A DNA stretch of 64,000 nucleotides from Phytopythium helicoides (Eukaryota > Oomycota > Peronosporomycetes > Pythiales > Pythiaceae): NCBI GenBank assembly GCA_024867545.1, contig JANFNE010000033.1, positions 124,001 to 188,000 on the forward strand. The letters are read 5' to 3'. Below, in pieces: positions 40,200 to 51,254 of the stretch. Below the pieces are notes generated by a model. It did not search any database. It was given only the letters and a program-made list of their open reading frames with translations, and was not told the DNA's origin. The translations under genes were made by a program, and so were the position numbers. How positions within the stretch are numbered: the stretch's first letter is position 1; each line of letters starts with the position of its first letter.

Positions 40200-41650
40200 C
40201 TACGGCGCGGCCGCCAAGGAGGACACGGCCGGCTCGGCCTGCGGGCCCAGCGCCGGGCTGTCGTTCAGGATCAGCGCCATGGCCTCGCTGCGCGCGGGCT
40301 TGGCGACCGGCGCCGGCAGCGGCCGCACGGGCGGCTCGTCCGAATTCCACGACGCGTTGCTGACGCAGTCGTCGCTCGCGGGCGTCGTCATGGCCGTCGG
40401 CGAGGCGGACGTCGACGTGGGCGGGCGAGCCGCCCGGCGGAGCTGGCTGCCGCTCGAGCCCGACGAGAGCACGCCCTCGGCCGTCTCGAACGGGAAGCGC
40501 CCAGCAAATTTCAATAAATATTTCTGGGCGTGCGTGCGGGTCTGCACCGCGCTGCGCGTGACCACGACCTGTGCCACGCGGCGCCAGTCCTTGCCGTACA
40601 GGCGGATGCCCTCCAGGAAGGCCGCGTGCTCCTCGCTGGTCCAGCGCCCGCCCTTGGACCCGCCGCTGGTCGGCGTCGTCACCGTCCCCGACGTGGACGA
40701 CGACGGCTCCGACTTGGTGGCGCCGCCCGCTGCTCCGGCAGTCCACGAGGACTTGGTCGACACGTGGTGGTGCGGGCGGAGAGACGTCGAGGCGGCAGGT
40801 GCACCAATTGTCGAGTTGTACGCACGGTGCGGCGGCGGCGGCGCACCCATCGACCCCGCAGAGTCTCGAGGCAGCAGCACTTTGGCCGGAGTCCACCGCT
40901 GCTGCCGCCGCTGCTGCTGCTTGGCGTCCCGCTCGGCATGATCCCGTTGTCCTTGTTGGGGTCGGCGATGACCGACTCGCGCTTGAGCTTGAGGTTGTGG
41001 ATCTGGTCGCGGTACTTGTCGCGCTCGCTGCCGTGCGCGCTGAGCATGGCGGCCTCCATGGAGGCGATGCTCTTGGAGAGCGACCGTATCTGGCGGTGCG
41101 GCCAGCGCTTGATGCCGTTTCGGCGGCAAATCTTCTTCATGAGCGTGATGCAGATGCCAAAGTCCTTGGCGACGTCGATGATGGGCCGGTCAAAGTGCTC
41201 GCGCAGCTCGTCGATCGAGATGTGCTTGGTGACCATGCTCTTGACTCGGTTGCTCTCGTTGCGGAAGCGGTGGCTGAAGCCCGCCTCGTCCGTGAAGTCT
41301 AGCTTGCTGCCCACGGGTCCGTCAAAGTTGATCTGCTGCACGCGGTGCACGCGTCCGAGTCCGCCTCCTGCAGCCGAGCGCCGGCCGTTGGGGTCCTCGT
41401 CGTCCGAGGATCCCTCGAGGTCGCTGTGGCGCTCTCCGTCCGAGTCGCCGGACGAGTAGCTCCTGGCCTTCTTCTTGGCGGCCGCCGCGCCGCCCACAGC
41501 TCCGTTGGCGCCGAACTGGCAGCGGCTGAGGCTCGTGAGGATCATGGCCGTCTCCTCCGTGTTGAGGAACGCGGCACCCGCCGGCGCGGGGGCGCCTGGG
41601 CCCGCGACCGCCGCGGCCGGCGCCGCCTCGGCGTCGCACGCCATGCCCAT
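40200..41650 (-). CDS. RWP-RK plus MYB (SHAQKYF-class) transcription factor
   Basis: From the ATG at 41650 the frame encodes an Ala/Gly-rich start, an acidic/Ser patch and an RWP-RK domain (about residues 140-195: ISIDELREHFDRPIIDVAKD, MKKICRRNGIKRWPHRQIRS) followed by a helix. The frame then changes once near 40891-40920, in a GGC/AGC-rich tract. It continues with a MYB-like repeat (GGRWTSEEHAAFLEGIRLYG, WRRVAQVVV, TRTHAQKYLLKF) and ends at 40200. RWP-RK and single-repeat MYB domains both bind DNA, so this would be a two-module nuclear factor. There is no room for a promoter between the halves, so a 1-bp indel in one gene is preferred over two genes. Confidence 0.75.
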
Positions 41651-42457
41651 GCGGCCGGTGGTCTGCTGCTACCGCGTCAACGCTCCTGCGCACGCCCCAT
41701 TAGCTCCTGAAGCCGCCGCCGCCGATGGCTACACCGCGAAAGGTCGCTCGCCGCCATTGACACGCATGTGTCAACGCGCGCGGCGCCATCGGGTGGCCCA
41801 CAGCGCCCGCCCGCGCGCGGGAGCCGCGGCCCGCGGGCCACTCGCGCCGAGCCGCCGCCGTGGGCGCCTTGCGCTAGTCGCGTACCTGGCTGCTGGAGCT
41901 GCGCGGCCGCCGCTGGAGCTGCGCGGGGGCCGGGGAGAAGCGCGGGAGGGGGCGGATCGCGCCTGTAGCCGCTCGCGTGTGGCCTTTGACCAGTGGATCC
42001 GCGCCGTTCGAATCGACAATCGGCGAGGGGGGTGAAGTAGCGAGAAGGCCGGCCCCGCACTTGGCGTTTGTATACTACTATGAAGTAACGATTGAAAGTA
42101 GCGCGCAGGCGAGCGCGGATTGGCTGCGTGCCGCTACTTTCCGCCGTGGGTCGATCCAGGCGGCAGATCGCGAGCCGCCCGCGTTAGGCCACCGCAGGCG
42201 CTCTCTCGTGGCCGTCGGCAGCCGCCAGCTCTTCTCCACGACCAGCGCCAGCCCACCGCACGCGCATCTGGACGCACGCGGCAGCTTGAGCCCACTCGCA
42301 GTCGCCCGTTCGACCGCCGCGAGCGCTCCACGACCGTCTAGGATTTCTGAGTCCGGCGGACATGCGCAGATACGCAGCGCGACTCAGACGAAACGGCTGC
42401 TTGACTGCTTGACACGCCTAAAGATCCGCGCACTCTCGATCGCGCCGCCTGGAGCTG
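41651..42457. promoter_or_regulatory. divergent promoter region, GC-rich
   Basis: About 0.8 kb between the divergent RWP-RK/MYB and glycosidase-like/FGE genes. The centre (41780-41960) is rich in GCGC/CCGCGG words; no specific site can be assigned. Confidence 0.4.
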
Positions 42458-44954
42458 ATGAAGCTGATCAAGCAGCTGCGCGCGCTCGCGACGGCGCTGG
42501 CGGCTGCTGCCGCTCTGGCGCGCGCGTGGGACGCGCAGCCGAGCGGCTACGAGGTCATCGACGGGCCCGCGGGCGCCAGCGACTCGGCGCAGTGGCGCAG
42601 CGACTGGCGCTCGTGGCGCCGGATGGAGCTGGCCGCGAGTCGCTACGACCCGCAGGACGCCTGCAACGTCTACAATGTCCCGGCGCTGCAGTGGACGCAG
42701 CGCAACTTCGTGCAGGCCATGCTGCTGCTGCACGACCGCGCCATCTTCGATCGAGCCAGCGGTCGCTACACGGCCGACAAGTACCTGCACGACATGGAGA
42801 AGCGCGTGGGCAAGCTTGACAGCGTGCTGCTCTGGCCCGCGTACCCCAACATCGGCATCGACGGCCGCAACCAGTGGCAGCTCATGCGGGACCTCCCTGG
42901 AGGACTGGACGCGCTCCGGGGCCTCATCCAGCAGTTCCACGACCGAGACGTACGCGTCATTATCCCGTACAACCCGTGGGATACTGGCACTCAACCAGAG
43001 GCCGGGATGGAGGCGGCCGTGCGCATGTACAACGCCGACATCGCGACGTTGAACGAGCTCATTCCTGCCATCGGCGCCGACGGGTTCAACGGCGATACCA
43101 TGTACGGCGTACCCACGTCCTTCTTCAACTGCTCGCACCCCATTGCGGCGACGCCAGAAGGAGGTGTGCCCACGGCTTTCCTGGGCAACAATCCCATGAG
43201 CTGGGGGTATTTCTATGGGTACGCGCGCTTCCCGCCCTGTCTCGCGTGCCAAGTTCCTCGAGCCGCGGCACATGGTGCAGATATGTGCGCGGTGGTCGCT
43301 GGACCGATTAGCTGAAGTGCAGACCGCCTTCTTTAACGGCGCCGGATATGTCGTGTGGGAGAATGTGTGGGGAATTTGGAATGGCATGACTGACCGTGAG
43401 AGCGAGGCCACCAAGAGAGTGTTCAAAATCCTGCGCGAGTTCTCATTCGCAACCTCGAGCGCAAGCTGGAAGCCATACTACGAGGATCTCGAACCCGCGC
43501 AACGATTAGACGAGATATCTGCGAGTGAGTTTCCAATCGATGAAGGCGACGGCGGGTGGTTCTATACTGTGATTAGCACTGCCGTCGGCACGGAAACCAT
43601 CCGCCTGCCACTCAAGAAGCACGTTGAGCGACTCGGAGACAGCCACTTTCGGGTCTATGATGCATATCGGGGCGTGGAACTCAAGGTACGGAAGCAAAAT
43701 AGCGATGAGCCGTTCGTCAGCTTCTCGATCGAGCCACGAGGATTTGGGGCGATCTACATTTCGCCGACGGAAGTTAGCAACCATTCATTACCGGCCAACT
43801 TTAGCCAGTTCCTTCAAGAGATGAACGTCATGACGGTGGCTGCGCTCTCTTCGTTCTCGTCTCAGCGACCGCTGCTTCAGCAGCAACTTATCGGTGGGAA
43901 GGATCCAGCCCCAGCACCAGCTTCTCTGCCAAGATCTCGACGTCCAACAGATCGAAGTGGATCGGCTCTTTCGTCAGGGATCTCAAGTTCTCATTCTGAT
44001 AGCAGTGACCATGCCAAAGATACCAGCTCAAACTGGAGTGCACTGCACAATGACGACGGTATCCACGTCCACGATCATGACCGAAAGGGAATGGTGCGTA
44101 TTCGCGGCGCCGACAACTGGTGGTTCAACGTGACCGGCGTGCAAATTGAGCCTGTGCGTGCGTGGACACCCGACTGGCCTCTGCTCGGGACGGGTGTGCA
44201 GTTTCCGTGGGAAAATCGGCCGTGGAATAATCATTCTGTGCGGCTGATGATCCAGGACTTCTTCATCGACCGATACCCAGTCACCAACATCGAGTTTGCT
44301 CGGTTCCTCCAGGAGAGCAAGTACTCTCCTCTGTCACTCGATCGGTTCCTCGAGCATTGGAGCAGCCGAATCAACAATACCAATGGCGTGACAAAGTACA
44401 ACCCGCTTTCCGAATGGAAGATCCCACCAGATCTAGAAAAGAGTCCGGTTGTGAACGTCGCGCGAGAAGATGCCGAGGCGTACGCGGTTTTTTACGGTAA
44501 GCGGCTGCCTCACGACTGGGAGTGGCAGTATGTCGTCTCGAACGGCGACAAGTACACGACTTATCCATGGGGGAACGACTGGGACGCCACGAAAGTCCAC
44601 AACGTGACGCACAACGGATACAGCCAGCCGCTCCCTGACGCTGTTGGCTCGTATCCGCAGTCTCAGTCCTCGGCTTTTGGCGTTCAGGACCTCGTCGGGT
44701 ACATATGGCAAATGACCGACAAGTTTTGCGACGATCATACGTGCGGGCTTCTGCTCCGTGGGGGAAGCTACTTCCGTCCAATCGCATCGACTTTGAGTGA
44801 CCCCAACTGGTACTTCCCGCAGGCGCTGCAGTCTCAGCAGCATAATCGCTTCCTGATGCTTAGTCCGAGCTATGATCGCTCGCCGTTCGTTGGCTTCCGG
44901 TGTGCACGAAGCTTGAGGAATAGCAACGACGCCGGATTCTCTGGGAATCGCTGA
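42458..44954 (+). CDS. secreted TIM-barrel-like / formylglycine-generating-enzyme-like fusion
   Basis: A signal peptide (MKLIKQLRALATALAAAAALARA) leads into a domain with glycosidase-like features (DSVLLWPAYPNIGIDGRNQW, VRVIIPYNPWDTGTQP, IGADGFNGDTMYGVP), suggesting a TIM barrel. The frame breaks once at 43235-43237, where one extra C in CCC fits, and resumes with FLEPRHMVQICARWSLDRL, ENVWGIWNG and a beta-rich part. After a Ser/Pro linker comes a sulfatase-modifying-factor/FGE fold (PF03781): FFIDRYPVTNIEFARFLQ, PVVNVAREDAEAYAVFYGKR, GNDWDATKVHNV, FGVQDLVGYIWQMTD, LLRGGSYFRP, GFRCARS. About 831 residues if the frame is continuous. The active cysteines of true FGE are not obvious. It probably acts outside the cell on a glycan; the substrate is unknown. 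Confidence 0.78.
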
Positions 44955-45132
44955 GCACCTCGCACCGTGCGCAAGGTAGATCACGACTTTCGCTTCGAAA
45001 TACCAACTGAGGATCATCCATTTCAAGCAAACGAACAGTTCGCTTCGCATAACATGGGAACAAACAGACTAATTCTCTAACCATGCTACAAAACACGCCG
45101 CAACTCGACTGACCAGAAGGGACGTAAAGCCC

Positions 45133-46059
45133 TCAGCAGCGCTCTGCACCGAGTAAATATCGCTCTTCAAAGTCGTAGTGACTGGGAACCGGAGCACAAG
45201 AAAATGTGTCGGTGTCCAGGTATTGGTCGATGACATGCTGGAGCAATCCCTCATCCATCAGATCGTCAAGGATGTCGTCGTTGAGCGTTAAATCGGGCTC
45301 AGCGCTTGAAACAGTCGAGAGTCCCAGGTGGATCGACTGCTCATTGCGCAACAGAGACAGTTGATAGGAGATTGAGCTGCCACTCAAGCTGGTATTCTGC
45401 TCCCACATCCTGAGACCGGCAACTTGACAGTCCAAACTTGATAAATGGTCGCTAGAGAGTGCAAACTCCGTCATTGCTGGTAGCACCTCCGATCCATTCG
45501 CGCTGTTGAGTACCGCGGCTGGTGTCTCCTCTCCATACGCCTCGCATACAGCACTCGATATCGTAGCCACATTCACAGTTGACACCTTGTGGCTGGCTTG
45601 ACGCGCGATTGCTCCAGCTCGACGTGGCGAAGGAGGCGGAGTATCGGCTTGTGGCTTGCTGGGGCTGCCGGGGTGTAGTCCTCGCTGGTGCCGCGCAATC
45701 TTCTGTCGGTACTTTTGCGCGTGTGTCATGGTCTGTCGAACAGTGCGCGTCCCAACAAACCTCGCAACCTCCTTCCACGGCCCTCGCGGGTAGAGTTCGA
45801 GTCCACGAAGGAATCGATCGTGCTCTTCAGCCGTCCATGCGAGTCCTTTCGGCTCCAGTGGCTGCGAGCTGGGGTGGGCTCCGCGTCGCCTGCGCTCTCG
45901 ACGGCGTTGGTTCTTCACGAAAGCCTTGGAGTTGGGGTCAACTCGAGGGTTGTTGAGTGGCATTTTGATGAGCTTCGCCTGGCTGTCCTGGCGGGAGGCC
46001 GTCGTAGCGGGGACCTTGGAGGCGAAGAGCTCGCTATGGACTCGAGACGAAATCGTCAT
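45133..46059 (-). CDS. MYB-related transcription factor, THAQKYRQK family (member 1)
   Basis: The 308-residue intronless gene starts at MTISSRVHSELFA, chosen because the family shares this opening; 14 in-frame codons upstream are not conserved. Shared parts in order are the N-terminal motif, a LIKMPLNNPRVD box, a basic patch (KNQRRRERRRRG), one MYB repeat (LAWTAEEHDRFLRGLELYP, then GPWKEVARFVGTRTVRQTMT, then HAQKYRQKIARHQRGL) and a variable middle. Near the C-terminus is an acidic-hydrophobic motif (NDDILDDLMDEGLLQHVIDQYL). It is the most divergent of the minus-strand members and lies outside the palindrome. It is convergent with the FGE fusion gene at ~180 bases. Confidence 0.92.
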   Translation of the reverse strand: MTISSRVHSELFASKVPATTASRQDSQAKLIKMPLNNPRVDPNSKAFVKNQRRRERRRRGAHPSSQPLEPKGLAWTAEEHDRFLRGLELYPRGPWKEVARFVGTRTVRQTMTHAQKYRQKIARHQRGLHPGSPSKPQADTPPPSPRRAGAIARQASHKVSTVNVATISSAVCEAYGEETPAAVLNSANGSEVLPAMTEFALSSDHLSSLDCQVAGLRMWEQNTSLSGSSISYQLSLLRNEQSIHLGLSTVSSAEPDLTLNDDILDDLMDEGLLQHVIDQYLDTDTFSCAPVPSHYDFEERYLLGAERC

Positions 46060-48107
46060 GAGTGACGTGACCTGCTTGCCCTGTTTGTCCTGTTTCCACA
46101 CGATCGAAGCAAAATCGCAAATGCTGTCAAGTGGAGATTTTCGGCATGTCTGCTTGTACTGTACATCGGAACTCGGAACTCAGATCGGAACTGTGCGCAC
46201 GCAGCACACGATGCGGGTGGCGATCCGAGCATGCAGCACATGATACGGCGGCGCAGCGCCGGGCGTGATGAGTGACCTAAAGACAACAGATATCATGTGC
46301 TCAACCCATACTGAACACATGGGATTTGCAATTGCAAAATCCGAAATTCTATCAACCATCGATTGCGAGCGAACACCATGCGCCGCAACCAGCGAACGCC
46401 GCAACCATTGGTCCCTCACGTCGTGTTGACGTTCGACAGTCTCATGCGAAAAAATCTGGATGGTGGTACAGTATCGGTGCCACGAGCTCATGCAGTTGCG
46501 CGCGCCAACGAGCGCACTGTCGCGATCCAGCCCATCATTTCTGAAGCATGGTCCTTGGCATGCAGTCAGGCGGTTGAAGATGGAGCTGAAGCGTCCAGAT
46601 CCGGTCAGGCTTCGCTCTGTGGTGCTGTTCGATGGAGCTGCATTTTCAAAAATTGCCGGAGCAAAATCCAAACCATTCCGCAAATCAGGCCTTGTCATGT
46701 TTTGGTGACGAAAGTCGTGTGTGCAAGAGCTGGTGCATGTTTGGCCAATTCTGTGGAGTGGAGTGGACTGCACTGTACTGTATAGAATTCCACATGGGGA
46801 TGCAACGTTGTCGCTGGTGGCGACCTCTGCCAGATTTAGGGTTGCTTGCATACGACTTGGATCTCAGCAATCATAACCACCACTGGTGGATGTGATTTGC
46901 AGAGAGGTGATCCACAACGACTCGAGTTAACGGTCTACCGTTCGCCCTGAGGCTCACGGATAGCGCGCGATCCAGGCCAGCCTCGTCCGTATGCTTCTCC
47001 GCCAAACTCGGCCACTGCTCTGGAAGTCGAGATATTCCTCTATGGACAACCTGATAGAGCTCAACCGCGATTGGCGTTGAACAACGATTTCAGCTTTGCT
47101 GACGCACAAACGGATCAAAAGACCGTGACCTGCGCGCGAAAGCAGTGGTCGCGCGGCGCTTGTGCGGACTGGATTCCATTGTGGCATCAAGACGGTGGTG
47201 GTGACCCCTTCCACCAGCAAAGCGTGCTCTGGATTTGCTCCATTTTTGACAGTAAATAACGACACCAAGCAATTGCGTATAACCTCAAGGTTTCACTCAG
47301 GAGAAGACCATGAGCGGCAAGTTAGCGAACTCTTGACCCGAGTTCCAAATCTCTCTCTCTCTGTCGATCACCGTGACTTTGGAGCATGTGTGCACCGTCC
47401 GACAACAGACGAGGCCATCCGGCATACCTTGATTCACTACATGTTGACGCACTGCTCGACGGCATCGTGGCAAACGAAGCAGTTGACATCAAGTTCCTCA
47501 ACGAAGGCACTTCACCATTTCACACAGGTTTACTCTGGGAATTCTAGGATGTATAGTACATGCTCACACGATTCGACTACAACTACAGTACACGCTATAG
47601 GAAGTGGCGAGTCTTTCCAATGGGATTGGTTTGCCCATGATGTAATTGTTGTTGAGTGATTGACGCTTGAACTTCGTGCGAAGACAAGTACTGTGCATGC
47701 AATGCAATTCAGTCTCTGCAATCATCAAGAGAGCGGGTGTGGTCGTGGACTCGACGCTATACTATAGCGTCCCGGCGACTCGGGCAACGATACTTGCGAC
47801 CCTGTTGGCCCGAAGTGTGCTGGTCTCATTAACGATGCGCACAAGCGCCTACTTTTCCACTCAGCTCGGGCGATGTTACAGTAGTGTTGCCGACCGAGGA
47901 TGAAGCAGAGCTCTAGTGGTTGTCTTTGACACCTTTTGCTGCAAAGCGCTCGCACACTACAATAACCGAATCCAATCATTGCTCTGCAGTCGATCGAACT
48001 TGCGTTGCTGTCATAAAAATCCTTCCATTGCTGTACATCACACAAACACACTAATAACTACTACGCCAAATCAAACGATCCCTCGGCATCAGACTGGTGC
48101 CGAGGGA
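46060..48107. other. MYB intergenic region; left part unique, right part in palindrome arm
   Basis: The palindrome arm begins near 47119. A decayed MYB C-terminus lies at 47398-47520. From 46180 to 46851 a 223-codon minus-strand frame exists, but it has no protein character I recognise. Parts of it (GCCGGAGCAAAATCC, AAAATCCGAAATT words) resemble the spacer between the divergent MYB pairs, so it may be an older duplicate of that promoter. Confidence 0.45.
47398..47520 (+). pseudogene. relic of a MYB-family C-terminus (left arm)
   Basis: One frame encodes a recognisable remnant of the family's C-terminal motif (VDALLDGIVANEAVDIKFLN) with no intact MYB repeat upstream. The matching relic is in the right arm, so the gene was already broken before the arm duplicated. 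Confidence 0.6.
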
Positions 48108-49085
48108 CTACTCATGGTCCAGGTATTTCTCGATCACGCAGCGAATCACATCGTCCGTCATGATTTCCTCGAGAATAATGTCGTCGAGCGCGCTGTCGTC
48201 GAGCGCATCTTCGGAAGTCAAGCAACCAAAGTCAAGGTTGAATACTCCGCTGTCGAGGGTAAAGCTCGCATTCGCGAGAGGTTGTTGGTGTACCAGTAGT
48301 TGGTGGTCGGCCACTGATTGGTCGAGATGATGATCGTTGGCATCCACGCACGACATGCTGGTGAGACCTTCGAGGCACAAGTCGAGCAGCAGATCATCCG
48401 TTGAGGAAGAGGTTCCTACTGAAGGGAGGCTGGTGCAGTGTTCATTCAAGATGGCGATTGTCGTAGCACTCGACTCGCACTTGCCATCGCTCTGAGCGAA
48501 GACCCATTCGTCGTTTGGAACGGCAATCTCGGTTGTCGCTGCATTTGTCGCCTCCTCCTTCAGCGGTGCCGGGCTACCCTGGATGCAACTCGAAGTTGTA
48601 GGAGCGGCTTGCACTCGTGGAGTGATGGCATAGCCCGGATGTAGTCCCCTCTGGTGCCGAGCAATCTTCTGACGGTACTTCTGAGCGTGCGTCATCGTCT
48701 GGCGAACACTACGCGTCCCCACGAAGTTCGCGACCTCCTTCCACGGTCCGTGAGGAAACAGCTCGAGTCCACGAAGAAACCGCTCATGCTCATCGGCGGT
48801 CCACCCGGCTCCTTTGGGCTGCAGTTGTTGCTTGTTCGGGTTACGTCCTCTCTGTCGACGTTCGCGTCGTCGCTGGTTCTTGATGACCGCCTTGGGGTTG
48901 GTGTCGACTCGCGGGTTGTGTAGCGGCATTCGGATGAGTTTGACCGGTCGATTCATGGATGTCGTGTGGTTGTTTGAGGTATGATAATTGGATGCGTAGG
49001 TTCGTCGAGGCGCGGTGGTTGTGGTGGTGGTGGTTGGCGGTGCCGGAGCGAACAGCTCGCCGTGGACTCGCGACGTGATGGTCAT
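48108..49085 (-). CDS. MYB-related transcription factor, THAQKYRQK family (member 2)
   Basis: 325 residues from MTITSRVHGELFA. It has a Thr-rich stretch (TTTTTTT), the LIRMPLHNPRVD box, basic KNQRRRERRQRGRNPNKQQ, the MYB repeat (GWTADEHERFLRGLELFPHG, WKEVANFVGTRSVRQTM, THAQKYRQKIARHQRGL) and an acidic C-terminus (LDDIILEEIMTDDVIRCVIEKYLDHE in part). Its partner in the other arm is 60942-61922 and the two proteins are closely similar throughout. The THAQKYRQK helix replaces the SHAQKYF of plant single-repeat MYBs, so DNA contacts may differ. A CCACTTCC-GATTTTCC initiator-like element lies ~35 bases upstream. The frame stays open upstream to 49250, but that part is promoter-like. Confidence 0.93.
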   Translation of the reverse strand: MTITSRVHGELFAPAPPTTTTTTTAPRRTYASNYHTSNNHTTSMNRPVKLIRMPLHNPRVDTNPKAVIKNQRRRERRQRGRNPNKQQLQPKGAGWTADEHERFLRGLELFPHGPWKEVANFVGTRSVRQTMTHAQKYRQKIARHQRGLHPGYAITPRVQAAPTTSSCIQGSPAPLKEEATNAATTEIAVPNDEWVFAQSDGKCESSATTIAILNEHCTSLPSVGTSSSTDDLLLDLCLEGLTSMSCVDANDHHLDQSVADHQLLVHQQPLANASFTLDSGVFNLDFGCLTSEDALDDSALDDIILEEIMTDDVIRCVIEKYLDHE

Positions 49086-49170
49086 GTTGAAGCTTTGGAA
49101 AGCGTTGTGCAGGTCAATGGAAAATCGGAAGTGGCGTTCATGTGAGACCGAGCCGACTGGTACAATGCGA

Positions 49171-49199
49171 GCACATGACATGACATGACATGACATGAA
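49171..49199. repeat. (ACATG)n pentanucleotide repeat
   Basis: About five units in tandem upstream of the MYB at 48108. The equivalent place in the right arm (about 60832-60857) has an interrupted tract. Confidence 0.85.
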
Positions 49200-49299
49200 C
49201 GCGATTTTCCTCCGGACTCCCAGCCACAGCGGCTTCAAGTATAAATGCAAAAGGTAAAGTCTCGGGTCATACTGAGCGCAAGTGGTTTTCAGCCAGTAT

Positions 49300-49349
49300 A
49301 TCGGAAATCCGAAATTGAATCAATATGTCGGAAATCCGAAATTGAATCA
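49300..49349. repeat. ~26-bp tandem doublet in MYB promoter
   Basis: Two units ending GGAAATCCGAAATTGAATCA stand side by side; the right arm has one (near 60718-60745). Confidence 0.8.
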
Positions 49350-50279
49350 AGCCTCTTCAACTGACCATCACCCCGAGTGCCGCCACCACCACTCCGCTCC
49401 GCTTCATTGACTCGTCCGCTTGCCAAGCAGAGCTTGGATGTTGAGAGGCGTGCCGAGTGAACACAAAGCAACGAATCGTACGACGAGAGTGCTCTTGACT
49501 CGGAGCTGGAGTTCATCTAGAGTACATTTATTGCACTCGGACAACTATCAGCCAGCTAGCTACCTACCTGTAATCTATATGCAAGCCAAGAACCACCTCT
49601 CAAATCCAATCACCAGTTCTCGATTGGGGAGCGGCACGTGCACGTTGCAGTCAGGAAGATCGCTCGCCTGCTGCTCAGTTGATTGAAGATCGGATTTTGG
49701 ACGACTCCGATCCGTGCTGGCGTTCAGAACGGATCAGCGTTCGTGTTCGTACTCGTGCTCGCGCTGCTGCTGCAGTGATGGACGGCGACTGCAGTCATTT
49801 CGTCCTCTTGCCTCCTGACGACGACGACGACATGACGGAGTAAAATACAATTGTGTAGCCAATGACACAAACGACTTGGCGTTTGTATGCTTTTTGAGTC
49901 GCTCATTGGCAGTTCGAAATCGCCGGAGCAAAATCCGAAGCAGCGATTTTGCGTCCGGAAAGATCAGGGATTTGCAAGTGCAGACCCATCCTGACATGCC
50001 AGGCACGGCGGCATCAGGTGGAACGCACTGCTTGCATCCGTCGTTCAGTACAAAGGCTGGCGTCGTCCGACTGGCAGTGAGCAGGCATATGGCAACTGTT
50101 AGAGTAGAAGGTGGAAGGCGGGCGTATTCGTCTCAGCCTCCACATGGGGACATAGCATTTGTCACTGGCTGTTGCCTCTTGCGCACCACGTCAGATGGAC
50201 GACCGACCAACTCACCGAAGGTTACCACTCCGGTATCTGCGTTCGACTTGGCACTCCACCTCTCGATAGATCACCAACT

Positions 50280-51254
50280 ATGACCATCACGTCGCGAGTC
50301 CACGGCGAGCTGTTCGCTCCGGCACCGCCAACCACCACCACCACTGCCACGTCTCGACGAACCTACGCATCCAATCATCATACAACTCAACCAACCACAC
50401 CGACATCCATGAATCGACCAGTCAAACTCATCCGAATGCCGCTACACAACCCGCGAGTCGACACCAACCCCAAGGCGGTCATCAAGAACCAGCGACGACG
50501 CGAACGTCGACAGCGAGGACGTAACCCGAACAAGCAACAACTGCAGCCGAAAGGAGTCGGGTGGACCGCCGACGAGCACGAGCGGTTTCTTCGTGGACTC
50601 GAGCTGTTTCCTCACGGACCGTGGAAGGAGGTCGCGAACTTCGTGGGGACGCGTAGTGTTCGCCAGACGATGACGCACGCTCAGAAGTACCGTCAGAAGA
50701 TTGCTCGGCACCAACGAGGACTGCATCAGGGTTGTTCTGTTGTCCCGCGTGTGGCAAAGTCATCAACAGTGAGCAGTTCTTGCTGCGATGGCGTGAAGAT
50801 GAATATGGCTGCGGCGACAAACGTAACGACAACCGAGAATGTGATTCCAGACGACGAATGGTTCTTCGCTGGTGGAATTAGCACCGACGCCCGGAGTCAT
50901 CCATCGACCTGTCTTCCCGAGTTGTGTGCGTATGCCAACGCCTCGTTTTCGCCATCGTCAACTGATGAGGCACTGCTCGACTCGTGCCTCCCAAGCCTTA
51001 CCACAACGTGGGTGGATGAAACTCGCAGTCACGAGACTGGCTTCGATGCTGCAACGACCATGCCGCATTGGATAGTAGACCAAGCTCTCGAGAAAGCGAG
51101 CTTTCAACTCGACTGTGAATCATTCGATCTTGACTCCAGCAGTTTGGCTTCTGAAGTTCTCTTTGACAACTACGCACTCGATGATTGCATGCTCAACTTG
51201 GTTATGGAAAGCGACGCGATTTGTACGGCGACTGAGGAATGCTTCGAGAGCTAG
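50280..51254 (+). CDS. MYB-related transcription factor, THAQKYRQK family (member 3)
   Basis: 324 residues from MTITSRVHGELFA. The first ~165 residues are almost the same as in members 2, 6 and 7 (N-terminal motif, Thr-rich stretch, LIRMPLHNPRVD, basic patch, MYB repeat). The remainder matches member 6 (58789): SSTDEALLDSCL, WVDETRSHE and a C-terminus ending ECFES. The last motif is degenerate relative to other members (ALDDCMLNLVMESDAI). It is transcribed away from member 2 from a shared ~1.2 kb promoter. Confidence 0.93.
   Translation: MTITSRVHGELFAPAPPTTTTTATSRRTYASNHHTTQPTTPTSMNRPVKLIRMPLHNPRVDTNPKAVIKNQRRRERRQRGRNPNKQQLQPKGVGWTADEHERFLRGLELFPHGPWKEVANFVGTRSVRQTMTHAQKYRQKIARHQRGLHQGCSVVPRVAKSSTVSSSCCDGVKMNMAAATNVTTTENVIPDDEWFFAGGISTDARSHPSTCLPELCAYANASFSPSSTDEALLDSCLPSLTTTWVDETRSHETGFDAATTMPHWIVDQALEKASFQLDCESFDLDSSSLASEVLFDNYALDDCMLNLVMESDAICTATEECFES

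Larger units (their letters stand above)
49086..50279. promoter_or_regulatory. shared promoter of divergent MYB pair (left arm)
   Basis: About 1.2 kb. It includes a pentanucleotide tract (ACATG)n near 49171-49199 and, at about 49300-49349, two tandem copies of a ~26-base unit containing TCGGAAATCCGAAATTGAAT. The right arm carries fewer pentamers and a single 26-base unit. The GGAAATCC core is symmetric and could be a binding site. Confidence 0.5.

Noticed and set aside
46180..46851. 223-codon minus-strand frame between MYB genes
   Set aside because: No recognisable motif, odd composition, and part of it resembles duplicated promoter DNA rather than coding sequence.
49160..49250. Extended N-terminus of MYB 2 beginning at 49250
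   Set aside because: The extension reads through the pentanucleotide promoter repeat and the family starts at MT[IF]TSRVH.
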